64,000 nt of DNA from Acorus gramineus (GCA_030737835.1 CM060853.1:19836895-19900894), one strand, 5' to 3'. Counted from the stretch's first letter, positions 22,030 through 34,634 are shown. The notes: generated by a model from the sequence alone, not told the origin. A program made the numbers and translations.

Positions 22030-22743
22030 ATGGGATTTTCGAAAGTAGTGAGTGCTGCCTTTCTCATTCTGCTCCTGGTGGGCCTCTCCTCTGCGGCTAG
22101 GACCTTAACCACCTATGCCAGCGGCGGTGGAGGTGGAGGAGGAGAAGGTGGCGGTGGCGGTGGAGGTGGCGGCACCGGATCCGACGCTTCTGGATACGGT
22201 TCCGGTAGCGGCTCCGGCTATGGTGAGGGTTATGGAGGAGCTCAAGGTGGTGGTTATGGACGTGGAGGAGGAGGTGGTGGTGGTCGGGGAGGAGGGTTAG
22301 GGAGAGGTTCCGGGCACGGGTCGGGGAGTGGAAGTGGTTATGGGTCTGGCCCTGGATCTGGATATGGAGCTGGAGGCGCACAGGGAGGCGGGTATGGGAA
22401 AGGAGGGGGCGGTGGAGGAGGAGGCGGGTCCGATGGAGGATCCGGATATGGGTCTGGGAGTGGAAGTGGTTATGGATCCGGATCCGGGTCCGGATATGGT
22501 GCCGGTGGAGGAGGTGGTGGTGGTGGTGGTGGATCGGGAGGTGGTGGCGGGAACGGGAGTGGAAGCGGGTCGGGTTATGGGTCCGGTAGTGGATCCGGAT
22601 ACGGTTCCGGTGGTTCCAAGGGTGGCGGTGGCGGGGGCGGCGGCGGTGGTGGCGGCGGCGGTGGGTCAGGATCTGGGTATGGATCAGGATCCGGTTATGG
22701 ATCCGGATATGGTAGGGGTGGGGGTTACGGAGGACGCCCTTAA
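22030..22743 (+). CDS. GRP-F: secreted glycine-rich cell-wall-type protein
   Basis: 237-residue single-exon protein. The signal peptide starts MGFSK, has a hydrophobic core and ends LSSA; ARTLTTYAS follows. Four modules then alternate SGSGYGSGSG stretches with GGAQGGGYG[R/K]G cores and long Gly runs. The first module includes an unusual TGSDASGYG and the second an RGGGLGRGSGHG, so this copy carries more charged residues than its relatives. The C-terminus is GGYGGRP. A poly(A) signal AATAAA is at 22834-22839. The start is supported by the conserved N-terminus and TATA spacing. A cell-wall structural role is inferred from the family. Confidence 0.9.
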   Translation: MGFSKVVSAAFLILLLVGLSSAARTLTTYASGGGGGGGEGGGGGGGGGTGSDASGYGSGSGSGYGEGYGGAQGGGYGRGGGGGGGRGGGLGRGSGHGSGSGSGYGSGPGSGYGAGGAQGGGYGKGGGGGGGGGSDGGSGYGSGSGSGYGSGSGSGYGAGGGGGGGGGGSGGGGGNGSGSGSGYGSGSGSGYGSGGSKGGGGGGGGGGGGGGGSGSGYGSGSGYGSGYGRGGGYGGRP

Positions 22744-22869
22744 GTAATTAATTGCTCGATGTCTTCGGTTATCTGGTTATTTATGTATTGATAGTAATTA
22801 GTTTTGCTAGTCTATATAGATGTGTTGTAACGAAATAAAACAAAACCTTGTATTCTACTATACATCTTC

Positions 22870-24200
22870 TGATAATAAAAAGAATGTTGACCATGGTCTT
22901 CCTTGTACAAACTATGTTCCAAAATTAGTCTTATCCATAGAGTGAAATTTTTTTATCTTAGCTTTTTGTTGTAATGCTATAGAAAAGACATTCAAGAATC
23001 AACAGGGATTTACAAAAAAGATAAATCTCAGGGAGATATATGTAACTGAACCGTGTGATGGAAGCACAATCTAGACTGTACTGCATCAACACCGCATCTT
23101 AGTTCATTCACCTGAATACACATATAATCAAATAACAATAGACAATCCCTTGAAATTTAATTTCATGTTTATGTGATACACTCTTATGATCCATTTGCAT
23201 CACGGAGCAATGCAGTTATCTTTAGTCCCATGATATATATCCTCTTTATCAACGCGAACTTCGCCTTCTTCAGAGTTCCACCAAGTGAACAAGTATGTCG
23301 TTCATTAGCCTCAGGACCTAAAGATAACAACGGGGTGGGTTTGTGGGACAGGTTTAATTAATATCAAACTCAAATATGATAATAAAATCATGTTTCAAAT
23401 CCCTCACAAACCCATCCCATAGAGCTCGGGCAAGGTTTAAAAATGTCCACTTTTTGGTACTTTTAGTTCTTTTTAATTTGACAAAAAACTAATAAATAAT
23501 AATCTTCCATCATTATGTTATATGCTATTTGATATATGTTAAAATTGTTTCTTCAAATTGTAAAAATAAAAAAATATATACCCATCTACAACCTGGATGA
23601 TGCGCATTATTGCTCATTGATTGATTTTTTTTTTTACATGAAAAATTGTTTCAGTTTGATTTTCTTGATGATAATTGATTACTAGTACGATGCACACATT
23701 CAAAACACGTGATATATGGTGCAACTGCAACTGAAACATGTTTAATCAACAGACATGTACACATATGATTCATGAGAACATCTAAGCATGTGTTATATTA
23801 ATACGATATTATAAAGAGTACATTAATATGTGATTTATTTTAGTATATTTATTACAAAAACAATATATATATTATCTAATTAAATGAAAAAATAAAACAT
23901 CAATATCACCAAGGCACCAAAGAAAAACAAAAAAATTCCATACATTGTGATTTAATGTAATCAATCAAATAATACTTATAGTTTCAATCACATTTTAAAC
24001 AAGTTATTCATAATTTAATTTGAATAATTTAATATTGAAGAACAATCAAAACTTATGTGTTGAAAAAAAATATAAAGCCTGATCAAAAGTTCATGAATGT
24101 GTGAAACTGAATGTATGGATTCAGTCTTGATTGTGGAGGATTAAAATTGGGACTTGTTTTCTTTAATACATAAAGTAATGAAATTTTTATTATAATTGGA
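22870..24200. other. AT-rich spacer downstream of GRP-F, no convincing gene
   Basis: A 62-codon frame at 23173-23361 has ordinary composition but no recognisable domain or promoter. Otherwise AT-rich with A and T runs. Confidence 0.45.
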
Positions 24201-24284
24201 TAATGTTACGTTCAGTCCCATTTCTAGCCTTAATTTTAGTCTACATGTGTTCTAAATTTTTAAAAATCTAGTATACTTTGTTAA

Positions 24285-24781
24285 GGCCTGATTTGGCATT
24301 AGGATAAGGGTTGGGATAAGAAAATAATTGGATTAAATCACATATTATTCCATATGGCATAAGAAAAAAAAGAAAAACATGGACAATTGTCCATATTTTG
24401 AGAGAAAAAGTAGGGATATTTTGTTCTAGGTAAAAAGTTGAATTGACTTTATCCCCATTTTTTAACATCATTTTATAAAACATGGACAATATTTATGACT
24501 GTCATTTCCAAAAAAATAAAAACTTCATAAAACTAAAATCAACAATATTAAAGCCCATTTAATAGAAATGATAGACTTGGTTTTTTTTTTTTTTTTTTTT
24601 GAAGTTATCCCATTTTTTACATCATGTTATCCAAATGTAAAGTTAATAAGGATAAGAATAAAAAAAATAGGGATAACAAAATGTATTACCAAATGTAAAT
24701 ATAGATAAAAATAATTATTTTTTTATCCTTATAAATTAAGCCAACTTATCATAAATATTTATCATTTTCCCAAACTAGGCC
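24285..24781. mobile_element. Tourist-like (PIF/Harbinger) MITE
   Basis: 497 bp flanked by TAA (24282-24284 and 24782-24784). Ends are GGCCTGATTTGG and, in reverse, GGCCTAGTTTGGG, close to the well-known Tourist-type terminus. It follows directly on a partial copy of the dispersed repeat at 24202-24280, which it may have split. No transposase. Confidence 0.65.
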
Positions 24782-25439
24782 TAATGGATTAGACAATAAT
24801 TGGTGAAATACAAAAATTCAACACAATCAAATACTGAAACACCAGAGAGAATGACAAGGAGTGAGAGATGCATGAATGGATGTAACCCGCTGCTCATTAA
24901 TTAAGATTCATGGACTTAATAAGTGTATTATGCATGGTTCATGTTCCATACTCAATGGGATCTGTAAATTCAAGGTACATAATGGACTCTTTTATTATCA
25001 ATTCATGTATCTAGCCTAAGTGGATAATTGGAATGAGAACTTTGTATATTGAATGCCTTTAATTACGTTCATTCCATCTTAGGTTTATCTAGAAATCACA
25101 CACATATAAACCTTTCATATTTAATTTCATAATGCATGAGAGTCCAATGTATTTAATTTTGAAACTTCCTCTTGGTAGGATGTAAGAGATACCCCCATTT
25201 TAGTGAGGGGACTTGGATTCGAATTTGATCAAGAAAAAAAAAAAACCTTTCATATATAATTTCATAATGAGAGTCCAATTTACATATTCCATTCGTCAAA
25301 ATACATGAATCATGCCAAAGTCCATATCCACTTGCTATGTACTACACATCCATATATATAACCCTTGTCTATATTATATTCAAGTCCTATACTTAGCTAA
25401 TTGATTATTATTTAAAATCAAGTGAGGGACTAAAGTTTG

Positions 25440-25690
25440 AGTAAATATATTAATATATATTTCTATACCAAATATATATAATTTTGAAACTTTATGCTTT
25501 CAAAAACCAACATAATTCATCTAACGTATATGCTTTTATAAAAAATGAAGCATATACTTCAATGCATTGTATGGATGCATTTATAGAAAATAATTTTTTT
25601 TTTGAAGCATATACTTTATTTATTTAAGCATATACTCCATTAATTTTCTATTGACGCATATAAAACTAAAATTAGGGCTAAATATAGGAT
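25440..25690. repeat. Dispersed MITE-like repeat, diverged copy
   Basis: Contains TATGCTTTTATAAAAAATG, CATTGTATGGATGCATTTAT and a terminal ATTTGGGTGTAACAGCAC in the family order seen at 13291 and 19690. Confidence 0.4.
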
Positions 25691-25744
25691 TTGGGTGTAA
25701 CAGCACTCACTACAATTATCCCGTCCAAAGCCAAGCCATATATG

Positions 25745-25850
25745 TCAACTGCCAACCCCTCGCTTGACCAGGAGATAGTTGGCATTCTACCACTAGGGGG
25801 AGATCTAGGGTTCGACCCCTCCTCCCAATGTCCCATCCTCTATTGGGATG
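25745..25850. mobile_element. Possible tRNA-derived SINE remnant
   Basis: Contains GGGTTCGACCCC, a good RNA polymerase III B box, about 50 bp after a weaker TAGTTGGCATTC. There is no A tail or target duplication that I can define, so this is tentative. Confidence 0.3.
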
Positions 25851-26825
25851 TGAAAATATTTAGAACAGGGGACCCAAGATTTAGAACAGGGGGGATCGGG
25901 GACCAAACCATATACTTGAAATAAAAAATTATAAAAAAATATAAATATAAAGATGATAATTTAAGACAAAAATATCAAAATTCAAGTCATTCATTAATAA
26001 CTTAATGCACCGATAAAGATCTCAGAGATATTTTTTATAATAATCATAAAAATAAACAAGAAATTACATGTCTTATATTTCAGTTGCGCTCGACGATTTT
26101 TTACTTCATAAAATTCATCTACAATCATTTTCTTTAAAGAATTAGTCAATCGTTTTAAACGTCCTCATGACTAACTTGTGAATTCAATTGAAAATTAACA
26201 AAAATAAAAAATAACTCTATCCAAATAATATAAGTAAATAAATATATCCCTACAAAAATATTATTTAAAAACATATAATTCTTTAATGTGAGAATATATA
26301 CTTCAGTAATTTTCTATTTACGCATATAAGACTAAAATTCGGATTGAAAAAATTAAACAAATATTACTCATATAAAAATTTAAAAAATTGAAGATGAACT
26401 TAATATTTTTGAATCTTCTAATCCAATCGATAAAAATAAATCAAATCCACCAAAAATAAATAAATAAATAAATACAAATCAATTAAAAAAAATTTAAAAT
26501 TAAATATTCAAAATATGTTTTATTAAAAAAAAAAATAATAAAACATACAACAAGAAGCCGAGAGAGACGGACGGCTGGAATGCTTTTCGGTTGCTTGTGA
26601 TTACCGCTGACGGCGTCACTGACCTTTTATTGGGGAGGAAAATTTGTGTATTGAGCAGGTTAATTTGTTATTAGGGTTTTTTTTTATTTTATTGGGTCCC
26701 ACCCACTGAAATACTTCATTTATTGGGCTTGGAAGACTTGAATGAAAAGGCTTTGAAGGTCATTAATTAATTTGGCCCATTCAAAATATTATTTAAAAGA
26801 AAAATGATTATTTAAAAAAAAAATG
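25851..26825. other. AT-rich spacer, no gene seen
   Basis: Only short frames. A slightly GC-richer patch (26555-26640) has no recognisable content. Confidence 0.45.
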
Positions 26826-27070
26826 TTAGACCCAGTCACATTCACCTATTAAAATTTAAATCTCACGTGTTTTTATTTTTTTTAAAATAGTAAACATCAT
26901 TTAATGAAGTATATGTTTTGATAAAAAGTGCATATCGTTCTATTTCGAGTTGAATGAACACATTTTTAATAAGTGTAAGAAAATTATTAATGTGGTATAT
27001 ATAATATCTAACTAGGTATATACTTTATCTGATTTTAATGTGGTATATAGGACTATGTTTTGGACTGAAA
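26826..27070. repeat. Dispersed MITE-like repeat, diverged copy before a tandem duplication
   Basis: Begins ATGTTAGACCCAGTCAC and ends CTGTGTAACAACAC. Its TTTCGAGTTGAATGAA and TATTAATGTGGTATATA stretches are shared with 29965-30250 in the triplicated region. Confidence 0.45.
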
Positions 27071-27713
27071 AAAAACTGTGTAACAACACTCCGTTTAAAA
27101 TAACATTGGGTCACTTCAATGTAAAAATATTTCAATTTTATTTTGGCCCGGGCCCGCCCCAGTTCCGTCACTGGACCTTCGGCTCTTCAATGTGGGTTTC
27201 TCTCTCGGGTGACTCTATTTGAGCCCCTCAAAAATTGTAAGTAAGCCCCTCTTATTAATAAGCCCTTCACATTTTCATAACTTAATTTAAAAGCTCCTCA
27301 TATATTAATCTCATATTTAAACAATAAGTAAGCCTCTCTCATATCAAACCCTATCTCTAACTAGGTATATACTTTATCTGATTTTAATGTGGTATATAGG
27401 ACTATGTTTTGGACTGAAAAAAAAAAAAAAAACTGTGTAACAACACTATTTAAAATAACATTGGGTCACTTCAATGTAAAAATATTTCAATTTTATTTTG
27501 GCCCGGGCCCGCCCCAGTTCCGTCACTGGACCTTCGGCTCTTCAATGTGGGTTTCTCTCTCGGGTGACTCTATTTGAGCCCCTCAAAAATTGTAAGTAAG
27601 CCCCTCTTATTAATAAGCCATTCACATTTTCATAACTTAATTTAAAAGCTCCTCATATATTAATCTCATATTTAAACAATAAGTAAGCCTCTCTCATATC
27701 AAACCCTATCTCT
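27008..27713. repeat. Tandem duplication of a ~349-bp unit
   Basis: 27008-27356 and 27357-27713 are nearly identical, both running from CTAACTAGGTATATAC to AAACCCTATCTC. They differ mainly by a longer A run and a few bases, so the duplication is young. Each unit carries a GC-rich patch (GGCCCGGGCCCGCCCC) and the left end of the TIR element described next. Two similar short frames (27040, 27389) result from the duplication and are not called genes. Confidence 0.85.
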
Positions 27714-28190
27714 TACCCTTCGACGACTCTCCTAAAAACTCGATCTCTCTCACAAATTTGACTTCTCCACATACAAAAATTGATTTTTTTATTAATATTT
27801 AGCCAATCAAATATATATATATTTTTTATTTTTTGGTGAAAATTAAAATAAACAATTATAAAAAACTTTACATCGACCATATACAAAAAAAAAAATTGAA
27901 ATCCACATTTATATATATCTATTCAATTTTAATTGGAGCATACATTGAGGCCATATTGATGCCCATGTATAATTCACTTCTTTTATAAATAAAATATATA
28001 AATAAATAAATTTAAATGAGATGGGGGTTATGCTTATTAAAAGAATCTTAACTAAAGATTTTAGCAAAAAAATAGGTAGACTTACTTATTGGAGGGTGTA
28101 CTTATTAGAAAATCTAAATAGATCTTTGACAATAAAATCTATTTAAAAAGATTTACTTACAATTTTTGAGGAGCCCAAATAGAGCTACCC
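27562..28190. mobile_element. TIR element, possibly Mutator-like
   Basis: About 629 bp with ends of about 38 bp. The left end is GGGTGACTCTATTTGAGCCC and the right, in reverse, GGGTAGCTCTATTTGGGCTC; both continue CTCAAAAATTGTAAGTAA. Flanking 9-mers are TTCTCTCTC and TTCTCGATC (7 of 9 alike), which hints at a 9-bp Mutator-type duplication. A second left end sits at 27207 in the first tandem unit. No transposase frame. Confidence 0.55.
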
Positions 28191-28394
28191 TTCTCGATCT
28201 CTCTCAATTATATATATAATCGGATAATCCTTTTGTTTGATTTGTCAAACAAATACAATACAAAGTTTCAAGTCAATATATGTCCTGACTCATATCATGG
28301 CAACTTAAGAATTAAATGACACGCTAGGATAAAGTTTCCACTCCACTTTTGAATTAATAGCCACATGTAGATCCCTAATTTGGAGATGAAACTA

Positions 28395-28974
28395 TTGGGG
28401 GTGTAACTTTGATAGGTTAAATTGAATTCAAACAGTTTAACTCGATTTTTTTCGCGTTTGGATCAATAATTTTATGTTTTACTTTGAGTTCATAGATTGA
28501 AAAACTTACAAACCGATTTATATTAGTTTGGGTTTGGTTTTACTTTAAAAAATTGAATTAATCAAACCGAACTGAATTAAGTTTAAATACATAATCATTC
28601 ATAATAAATATTCATTTAGATCATTTTTTTTATATTAAAAATTATATGATTGTTATACCGTTGATAATCATAAAAAAATGAATATACTAATTTATACAAT
28701 CAATCTAAGCATTTTGATATTCATGTATAGTTGTAAACTCAACCCCCAAAAAACTCTAACCAACCTATCAATTTTTAACAGTTTAGTTCAATTCGGTTTA
28801 ATTCGAATTAACCAAATAAAAATTGATTTGGTTCGATTTTGGATTTTCAATTCGGTTTTGGTTTGGTTTGATATTGGAGTTACATGTGAATATGGTTTAA
28901 TTCAAAAAGTTTACAAAAAAAAAAAAAAAAAAAAAATCAAACCAAACTTACCCAAATACCCAATTGCACCCTTA
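28395..28974. mobile_element. hAT-like element with AACCGAATT-type repeats, copy 1
   Basis: Ends are TTGGGGGTGTAAC and, in reverse, TAAGGGTGCAATTGGG. The inside is full of AATTCGGTTT/AACCGAA-like words on both strands, typical of short plant hAT derivatives. Present in all three segmental copies, so it predates the triplication. No clean 8-bp target duplication. The open frame at 28678-29022 is not a real gene. Confidence 0.5.
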
Positions 28975-28999
28975 CAAGAAAATCACCCGTTCGTGGTTG

Positions 29000-31980
29000 T
29001 CAAATTTGCTTCAGCACAGTAACCAACACAAAGGATTAATTTCTAATTTCTTATAACAGGAAAACTATCAATCCAATGTCATTACATTTTGTTCAAGGTT
29101 CCTTCATCAAAATTATTTGTCATATATATTTCTCAAAACATTAATATTAATATTAATATCAGCAGATCATATGAAAACAGAAGTTTTATGATGTCATTTG
29201 GATCTATCGTAAATTTGTCATGCAATTTTTTAATATGCAATTGAGAACTGCTTTGAGATGGAGAGTCAGATTTTTGTAAATCTAACACACAACGACTGAC
29301 ATATTTTGAAAAATATCACCCCTAACTAAAATAACAACTACATCCCATCAAAGCTCTGCGCATGTATATATATTAATTATTTTCAAACATACATGTGAAA
29401 AACAATTCATGTTACAGCATCCCTCGGGAGTGGGTGGGTGGCTTGCTTGCGTAGACTAATTGGCTCGGCATGTTGGTTTTGATTAAAAGTATTATTTGAA
29501 TAGAGACATAATCATATAACATAATAATAATAAAATTTAATTGTATTTTTATTTATTCTAATTGAGAATCATGGTAATAAATTTTTTGTTGTTTGGTATA
29601 AAATGTAAATAAGATATTAATAACAATTTATATATGAAATGTAAGAAAATGATTTAATATGTGAATCCGATGATTTGTAAGATGTAATTGATTTGACATG
29701 TGAATCCCCTTATATCAAATTTATACACATTTATTAATTCAAAACAAACAATTATTTTAGCTTATTCCCCTCTCCTCGTTATTATTCCCCTGTTCCTTTA
29801 TCCAAACGAGCTCAAAATAAAGTGATAGCAAACGCCTCAAACATGATCATATCTAGTGTTTACTTCAGCTTGTAAAACATATTTTGTAATTTTGTATAAA
29901 TCACACATCTGATCACGAGTCTTCTTTGTAAATACCTGGCGATTCAGCCTTAGTTAATGAAAAATATTAGATTCAGTAATTTTTATCAACCAAAACTTAA
30001 ACCACAAAAGTTTTTATTTTTTTTAAAATGGTAAACATCATCTAATTAGATAAATATATGCTTTAATAAAAAGTGTATATTATTGCTCAATTTCGAGTTG
30101 AATGAAATCATTTTTAGTAAATATAAGAAAAAATTTTAACAATATATATACAACCTTTAACAAGGTATATGTATGCTCCACTGGATTTGTAACGAGGTAT
30201 ATATAACTGTATTTTAGACTGTAAAAAAAAATTGAGTATAACAACACCGTTAGTGAATATACGCCCATACTATGGCCATTTCTCTTGTCAAAAAAAAAAA
30301 AAAAAATTCATGTTACAGCTGATTAATAATTCATGGGATTCGGTTGGAATGGTTTGGCCTGAATGACCAACTTGGGAATATATATTCCATAATCGCATTT
30401 GGAACCGCATCATATATATGTCATTTTAGCGGACCAAATTAAGTCACACCATATCTTTACTTTTCCTAGCTGCATGGTCCTTTTTTAGGCTCGATCCTTT
30501 TCGATAAAAGCAAAAGTCCAAGGAAATGAAAAAAAAAAGGTGTAGGACTTGATGAATTGATCCAATTAAGTCTATAGATTCTAGAGGCATTATACCAACC
30601 GCATGATACAGTGACAAATGAGAACACAACTACAAGTGATGATGTCAAAAGTCAAAAATCATTGGTTGTATATATATATATATATTTTATCTTCTTTAGA
30701 TGATATTAGGTATTGGTGACTGGTGAGAAGGTCAATGGAAAAACAGATTAATATGGTTTTCAAAATGCAAAAACAGATAAATATACAAGGAGACCTTGCT
30801 ATGCTAAAACCATATGCTGATGTAATTTCACTGGGGTTTGAATCTGCGTCGAGCGCGTGCAGTGTGCATGCATGCAAGTTGGTGTTAGTTAACTTTTGTG
30901 ATGGATTACTCAAGTTTTTGCAATAATATTTATCAACGCTAATTGGCCATTATTTTTTTGTGTAACCCATGAAATCAACAACTCTATGGGCTAATGAATC
31001 CTGCTCCACGGACTTCTGCAGTAGTAATATAATGGAAAATGCAAGTCTAATATTACTATTGTTAGAAAGTAGTTTTGAAATGACATCCCTGGTACTTATG
31101 CATATGGAAGTTAGTGAATTATATATGTTTGACTATTAATGGCGACTTGAAGAATGCCTAACCCTAGGTACCAGTGTCGACCCTACACTATGGACTTTGC
31201 AGGCAAATGCACTTGGCCTAACAATGCGTTATTATATTGACCCAACGTCGATCATATATGTGGTCCACCAGGTCGGCATGACTTTCAATCATAGATGACC
31301 CACACACAGCATACGAAAGCATGCAGTACTACTAACAAATTAACTTCAAATTTTCTACATCTTCTGCATGTATATATACATTATTAATACAGACATTAAT
31401 TATTGAGATATCATCTCGAGAGGTAACATCGAGATCGATGGACATGGTTCATAATTGCTAGTGTACGTAGATTGTGATCTCCAATAAATGAGCAGCTGGC
31501 TCATGTTCACTTAATTGGCTGAGCCTCCACCACTGTGAATTCGAGAATACTAGTTGTGTAGTTGAGATGTCCTATCCATGACATAGTTTCCATACGTAGA
31601 CGGCTTTTTTTTTACGGTTAAGTGGTTAGTGATGGAGGCATGCGCGCTCTCAAATGAAGGCAAATAATCAATTTTATGAAAAATGTGATTTATTGGAATC
31701 ACTTTCTAGCTAGCATAATGAATGCCTCAGACCTTTTGGGATAACTGGCATGACTTTAATGTATAATAAACATTGTAAATCAGACCACCTGTATATTCAA
31801 TATGTATAATTTTCCCTTCTAAATTCATTTTTCTTTCATTATAATACAATGTTATGATATAACTATAAGTGGGGAAATTAAATCATATTTCACGTATCTT
31901 CACATTCTTCAGAGGCAGAAAGATCAAATTAAAAGTAATAAAAGTTAAAAGCACCTTGTTGGGATTGTTTTTTTACAACA
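29000..31980. other. Gene-free part of segmental copy 1
   Basis: AT-rich DNA with a diverged copy of the dispersed repeat at about 29965-30250. The 67-codon frame at 30723-30926 (starts MRRSMEKQI) is kept in all three copies, with very few changes, but its recent common origin explains that; no domain recognised. Copy 3 lacks about 200 bp matching about 30938-31135 and about 125 bp near 31614-31738; copy 2 lacks about 200 bp near 31330-31550. Confidence 0.45.
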
Positions 31981-31987
31981 TTAACGC

Positions 31988-32521
31988 TAAGCCTGTCAAT
32001 TATCTGAAAAAATATCCGTATCCAATCCAAATCTGTATCCGAAAATGTAGAAAATATCCGATATTCAAAAATCCGTATCCATATGCGAACCAAATAATCC
32101 GAATCTGAACACTTTCATGTCGGATCGGATATAGCCTATATCCGATCTGAAAAATATCCGTATCCGAACTGTTATTTTATTTATATATGTTAGAATTAGT
32201 TTCAACCCTTAGATAAAAATCTAATGGCTCATGATTTAGGACAAAACACAAACCTATTTAACCATGTTGAATATTTATTTAACTATATTAAGATTTGTGT
32301 TTTTATGTCTTTAGTGGATACCTATTTAACCATGTTAGGACTTAAGATTTTATAAAAAATTTATATTTTAATCTGGTTCAGATATTTCAAATATTATCTG
32401 AATCCGTATTTGGATTTTCAGATCAGATACGGATATGGGTTTTGGAATATCCGTCAGATATCGGATACGGATATTTTTTCGGATATCCAATACGGATATG
32501 GGCCTATCCGATCCGTATCCG
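31988..32521. mobile_element. hAT-type insertion unique to copy 1
   Basis: Begins TAAGCCTGTCAATTATC after ATTAACGC and is packed with ATCCGTATCC/GGATACGGAT words in both orientations. At the right end TAACGC recurs (32522-32527) and continues as in the empty site. Copies 2 and 3 have the empty site AACATTA[A/G]CGCCAACA (about 48185-48198 and 62839-62852). The right terminal repeat is not clear, so that end may be trimmed. About 534 bp, no transposase. Confidence 0.75.
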
Positions 32522-32940
32522 TAACGCCAACAATATTAATTATATATGACAGTGTATTATTATAAATTATAGTTTATATATTATAGATTTTATAACTTGT
32601 TTAAAAAGTAGTAGATCTGTTTGTTGTAACTATTGGAAAGCAGAGAATAAGTAGTAGTTAAAGTTTGTTAAAATAAGCTGTAAAACAACTTTTTGCTGTT
32701 TAATTGTAAAAAATATCATTTTCAAATGTAAAAGTTAAATTTAATTTCGGTTTGATAAAATAAGATGGTATTACTTATAAAATTAGTTTTACGAAATATT
32801 TAAAAGATAAATTAATATAATATATTAAAATTAAATTTAACTACAATAATTTTCAAATATTACAATTGGAATATAATTGGTCATTAATTAGCGTCTAAAA
32901 TAATTGTTTTATATATAATAGTATAATCATTAAGCATGTC

Positions 32941-33418
32941 AATCAGATGGATACGGATTGGATATGCTAATATTCTTATCCTAACTTTCGGATTCGGATA
33001 CGGATATCAATTTTCGGATTCGGATCCCTTCAGATATGGATCGAATACGGATATTTTTTGGATAATTGACATGTTTGAATATTAACATTAATTTTGATGA
33101 TCAAGTGTTATTTTAGAGAGACATCAAAATTAAAATTGAAATTTTAAGGTTTATTATTTCTTTCATATATCATACACTGAAAATTTAATAATATTATAAT
33201 ATATTATCATTGTAATTAATTATACAAGATAACAATATGTGTAATATATAATACAAATATATATATTTTTATAATATATGTCGAATACGGATATTTTTCA
33301 GATCAGATAGATTGATATCCATATTCGCACTCCGGATATTCGAATATCGAATATTTTTTATTTTTCAGATACGGATTCGGATCGGATTTAGATTTTTTTC
33401 AGATAATTAACAAGCTTA
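32941..33418. mobile_element. hAT MITE, copy 1
   Basis: Ends are TAAGCATGTCAAT and, in reverse, TAAGCTTGTTAAT; GGATACGGATATC-type subterminal repeats inside. The same family as the insertion at 31988. The right target duplication was lost here but is intact in copy 2 (ATGGTCAT). Confidence 0.7.
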
Positions 33419-33740
33419 AGAAAAAAGTTAAAGGCATTAATGTCCAAAAGATTTTTTTAAAACAATATAATCTAGCTATAAGATACAAACTGAAAAACAC
33501 CATTTGCCGAGTTTAAAGATTTTGACCTTCTAAAGTTATCATTAGCTTAAATAAGTTCTAATAAATTTAAACTAACATACAACAACTGCTTATTTTAAAC
33601 TAAAAACTATTGTTAAAGAGTCATTATTATGATAATTTTGAGTAATTATTATCACAATATTGAATCATTATTGATTTTCTAGTTTTTCTGTTTTCCTATT
33701 ATTGTATTTTAAAGTTTCCTTTGCATATCTATAAATAGAG

Positions 33741-33837
33741 TTTTTTTTTTTTTTTTTTTTGCTTGGTAAGAATCGGACCTCCGACCTCTTCTTGGGAGAG
33801 GGTGTGTCTCGACTACCCCGCTAAAGGAGTCTTCCAC
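33741..33837 (-). mobile_element. Short tRNA-derived SINE, copy 1
   Basis: Flanked by AAATAGAG on both sides (33733-33740 and 33838-33845). On the minus strand it reads TTAGCGGGGTAGTCGAGACA (box A type), then GGTCCGATTC (box B type), then an A tail of about 20. 97 bp. The segmental copy 2 has a shorter version at 49332-49390. Confidence 0.65.
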
Positions 33838-34320
33838 AAATAGAGCTTTTGATTTATCTAATATAATAAGTGGAATTTTCTTTCTTTATTCTAACAACTA
33901 TAGTATGTAACTTATAAGTTTTAACCAGCATGTACTATATACCATAATTATGACATGTAGTTATCCAAAACGCACATAATGAAAGATGGGAACCGATCTT
34001 TCAATGTCAATTAAGTGTAATAATTAATCTTCTTAGGCAAATCTGTGAAAGGAAGAAACAAACTCAACAAAGACCATAATCATTTACAGTCTAAAAAAAA
34101 AGGTCTTCATTAGATAATTGTTAATTCGATACAGGGGCTTGCACATACAGAAATCAAAATCAGATAACAAATAAAAAAAAAACAATGTCATCATATATAA
34201 GACCCAATCTACAATGAATCAAATGCTCTTGAGGATGCATAATAAGAAACAATTGATTCATTCACGTAATTGCCTGCTCTCAACTACAAGTAAGATGATT
34301 TCACATTTTGCCACTGATAA

Positions 34321-34634
34321 GGATCGGATCCAGTCAGGACTGAATCCGGTCATTTCGGTCAGTATCGAACTCGACGACGTGAAAATCGAACTGCATCACC
34401 TATAAATCGAACTGCACAACCAATTGTTGAGTATATATTTCACTCTCTTATTTGATTCAATCAGCTATTGGAGTAAATATGAATTCTGAAGTATTATCAA
34501 TATTCAAGAAGAGAGTGAAATATATACTCAACAATTGGTTATGCAGTTCGATTTTTAGGTGGTGCAGTTTGATTTTCACGTCTTTCAATTTGATACTGAC
34601 TGAACTAATCGGATCCAATCCTGACTTGATCCGG
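34321..34634. mobile_element. Fold-back element upstream of GRP-G1
   Basis: Hairpin with arms of about 130 bp: GGATCGGATCCAGTCAGGAC at the left, and its inverted counterpart at the right ending GACTTGATCCGG. The middle CCAATTGTTGAGTATATATT is carried by both arms. It ends about 430 bp before the GRP-G1 TATA box. Non-coding; open frames on both strands across it are by-products. Confidence 0.7.

Noticed and set aside
27040-27577. Two similar ~60-codon frames
   Set aside because: They arise from the 349-bp tandem duplication and show no known domain.
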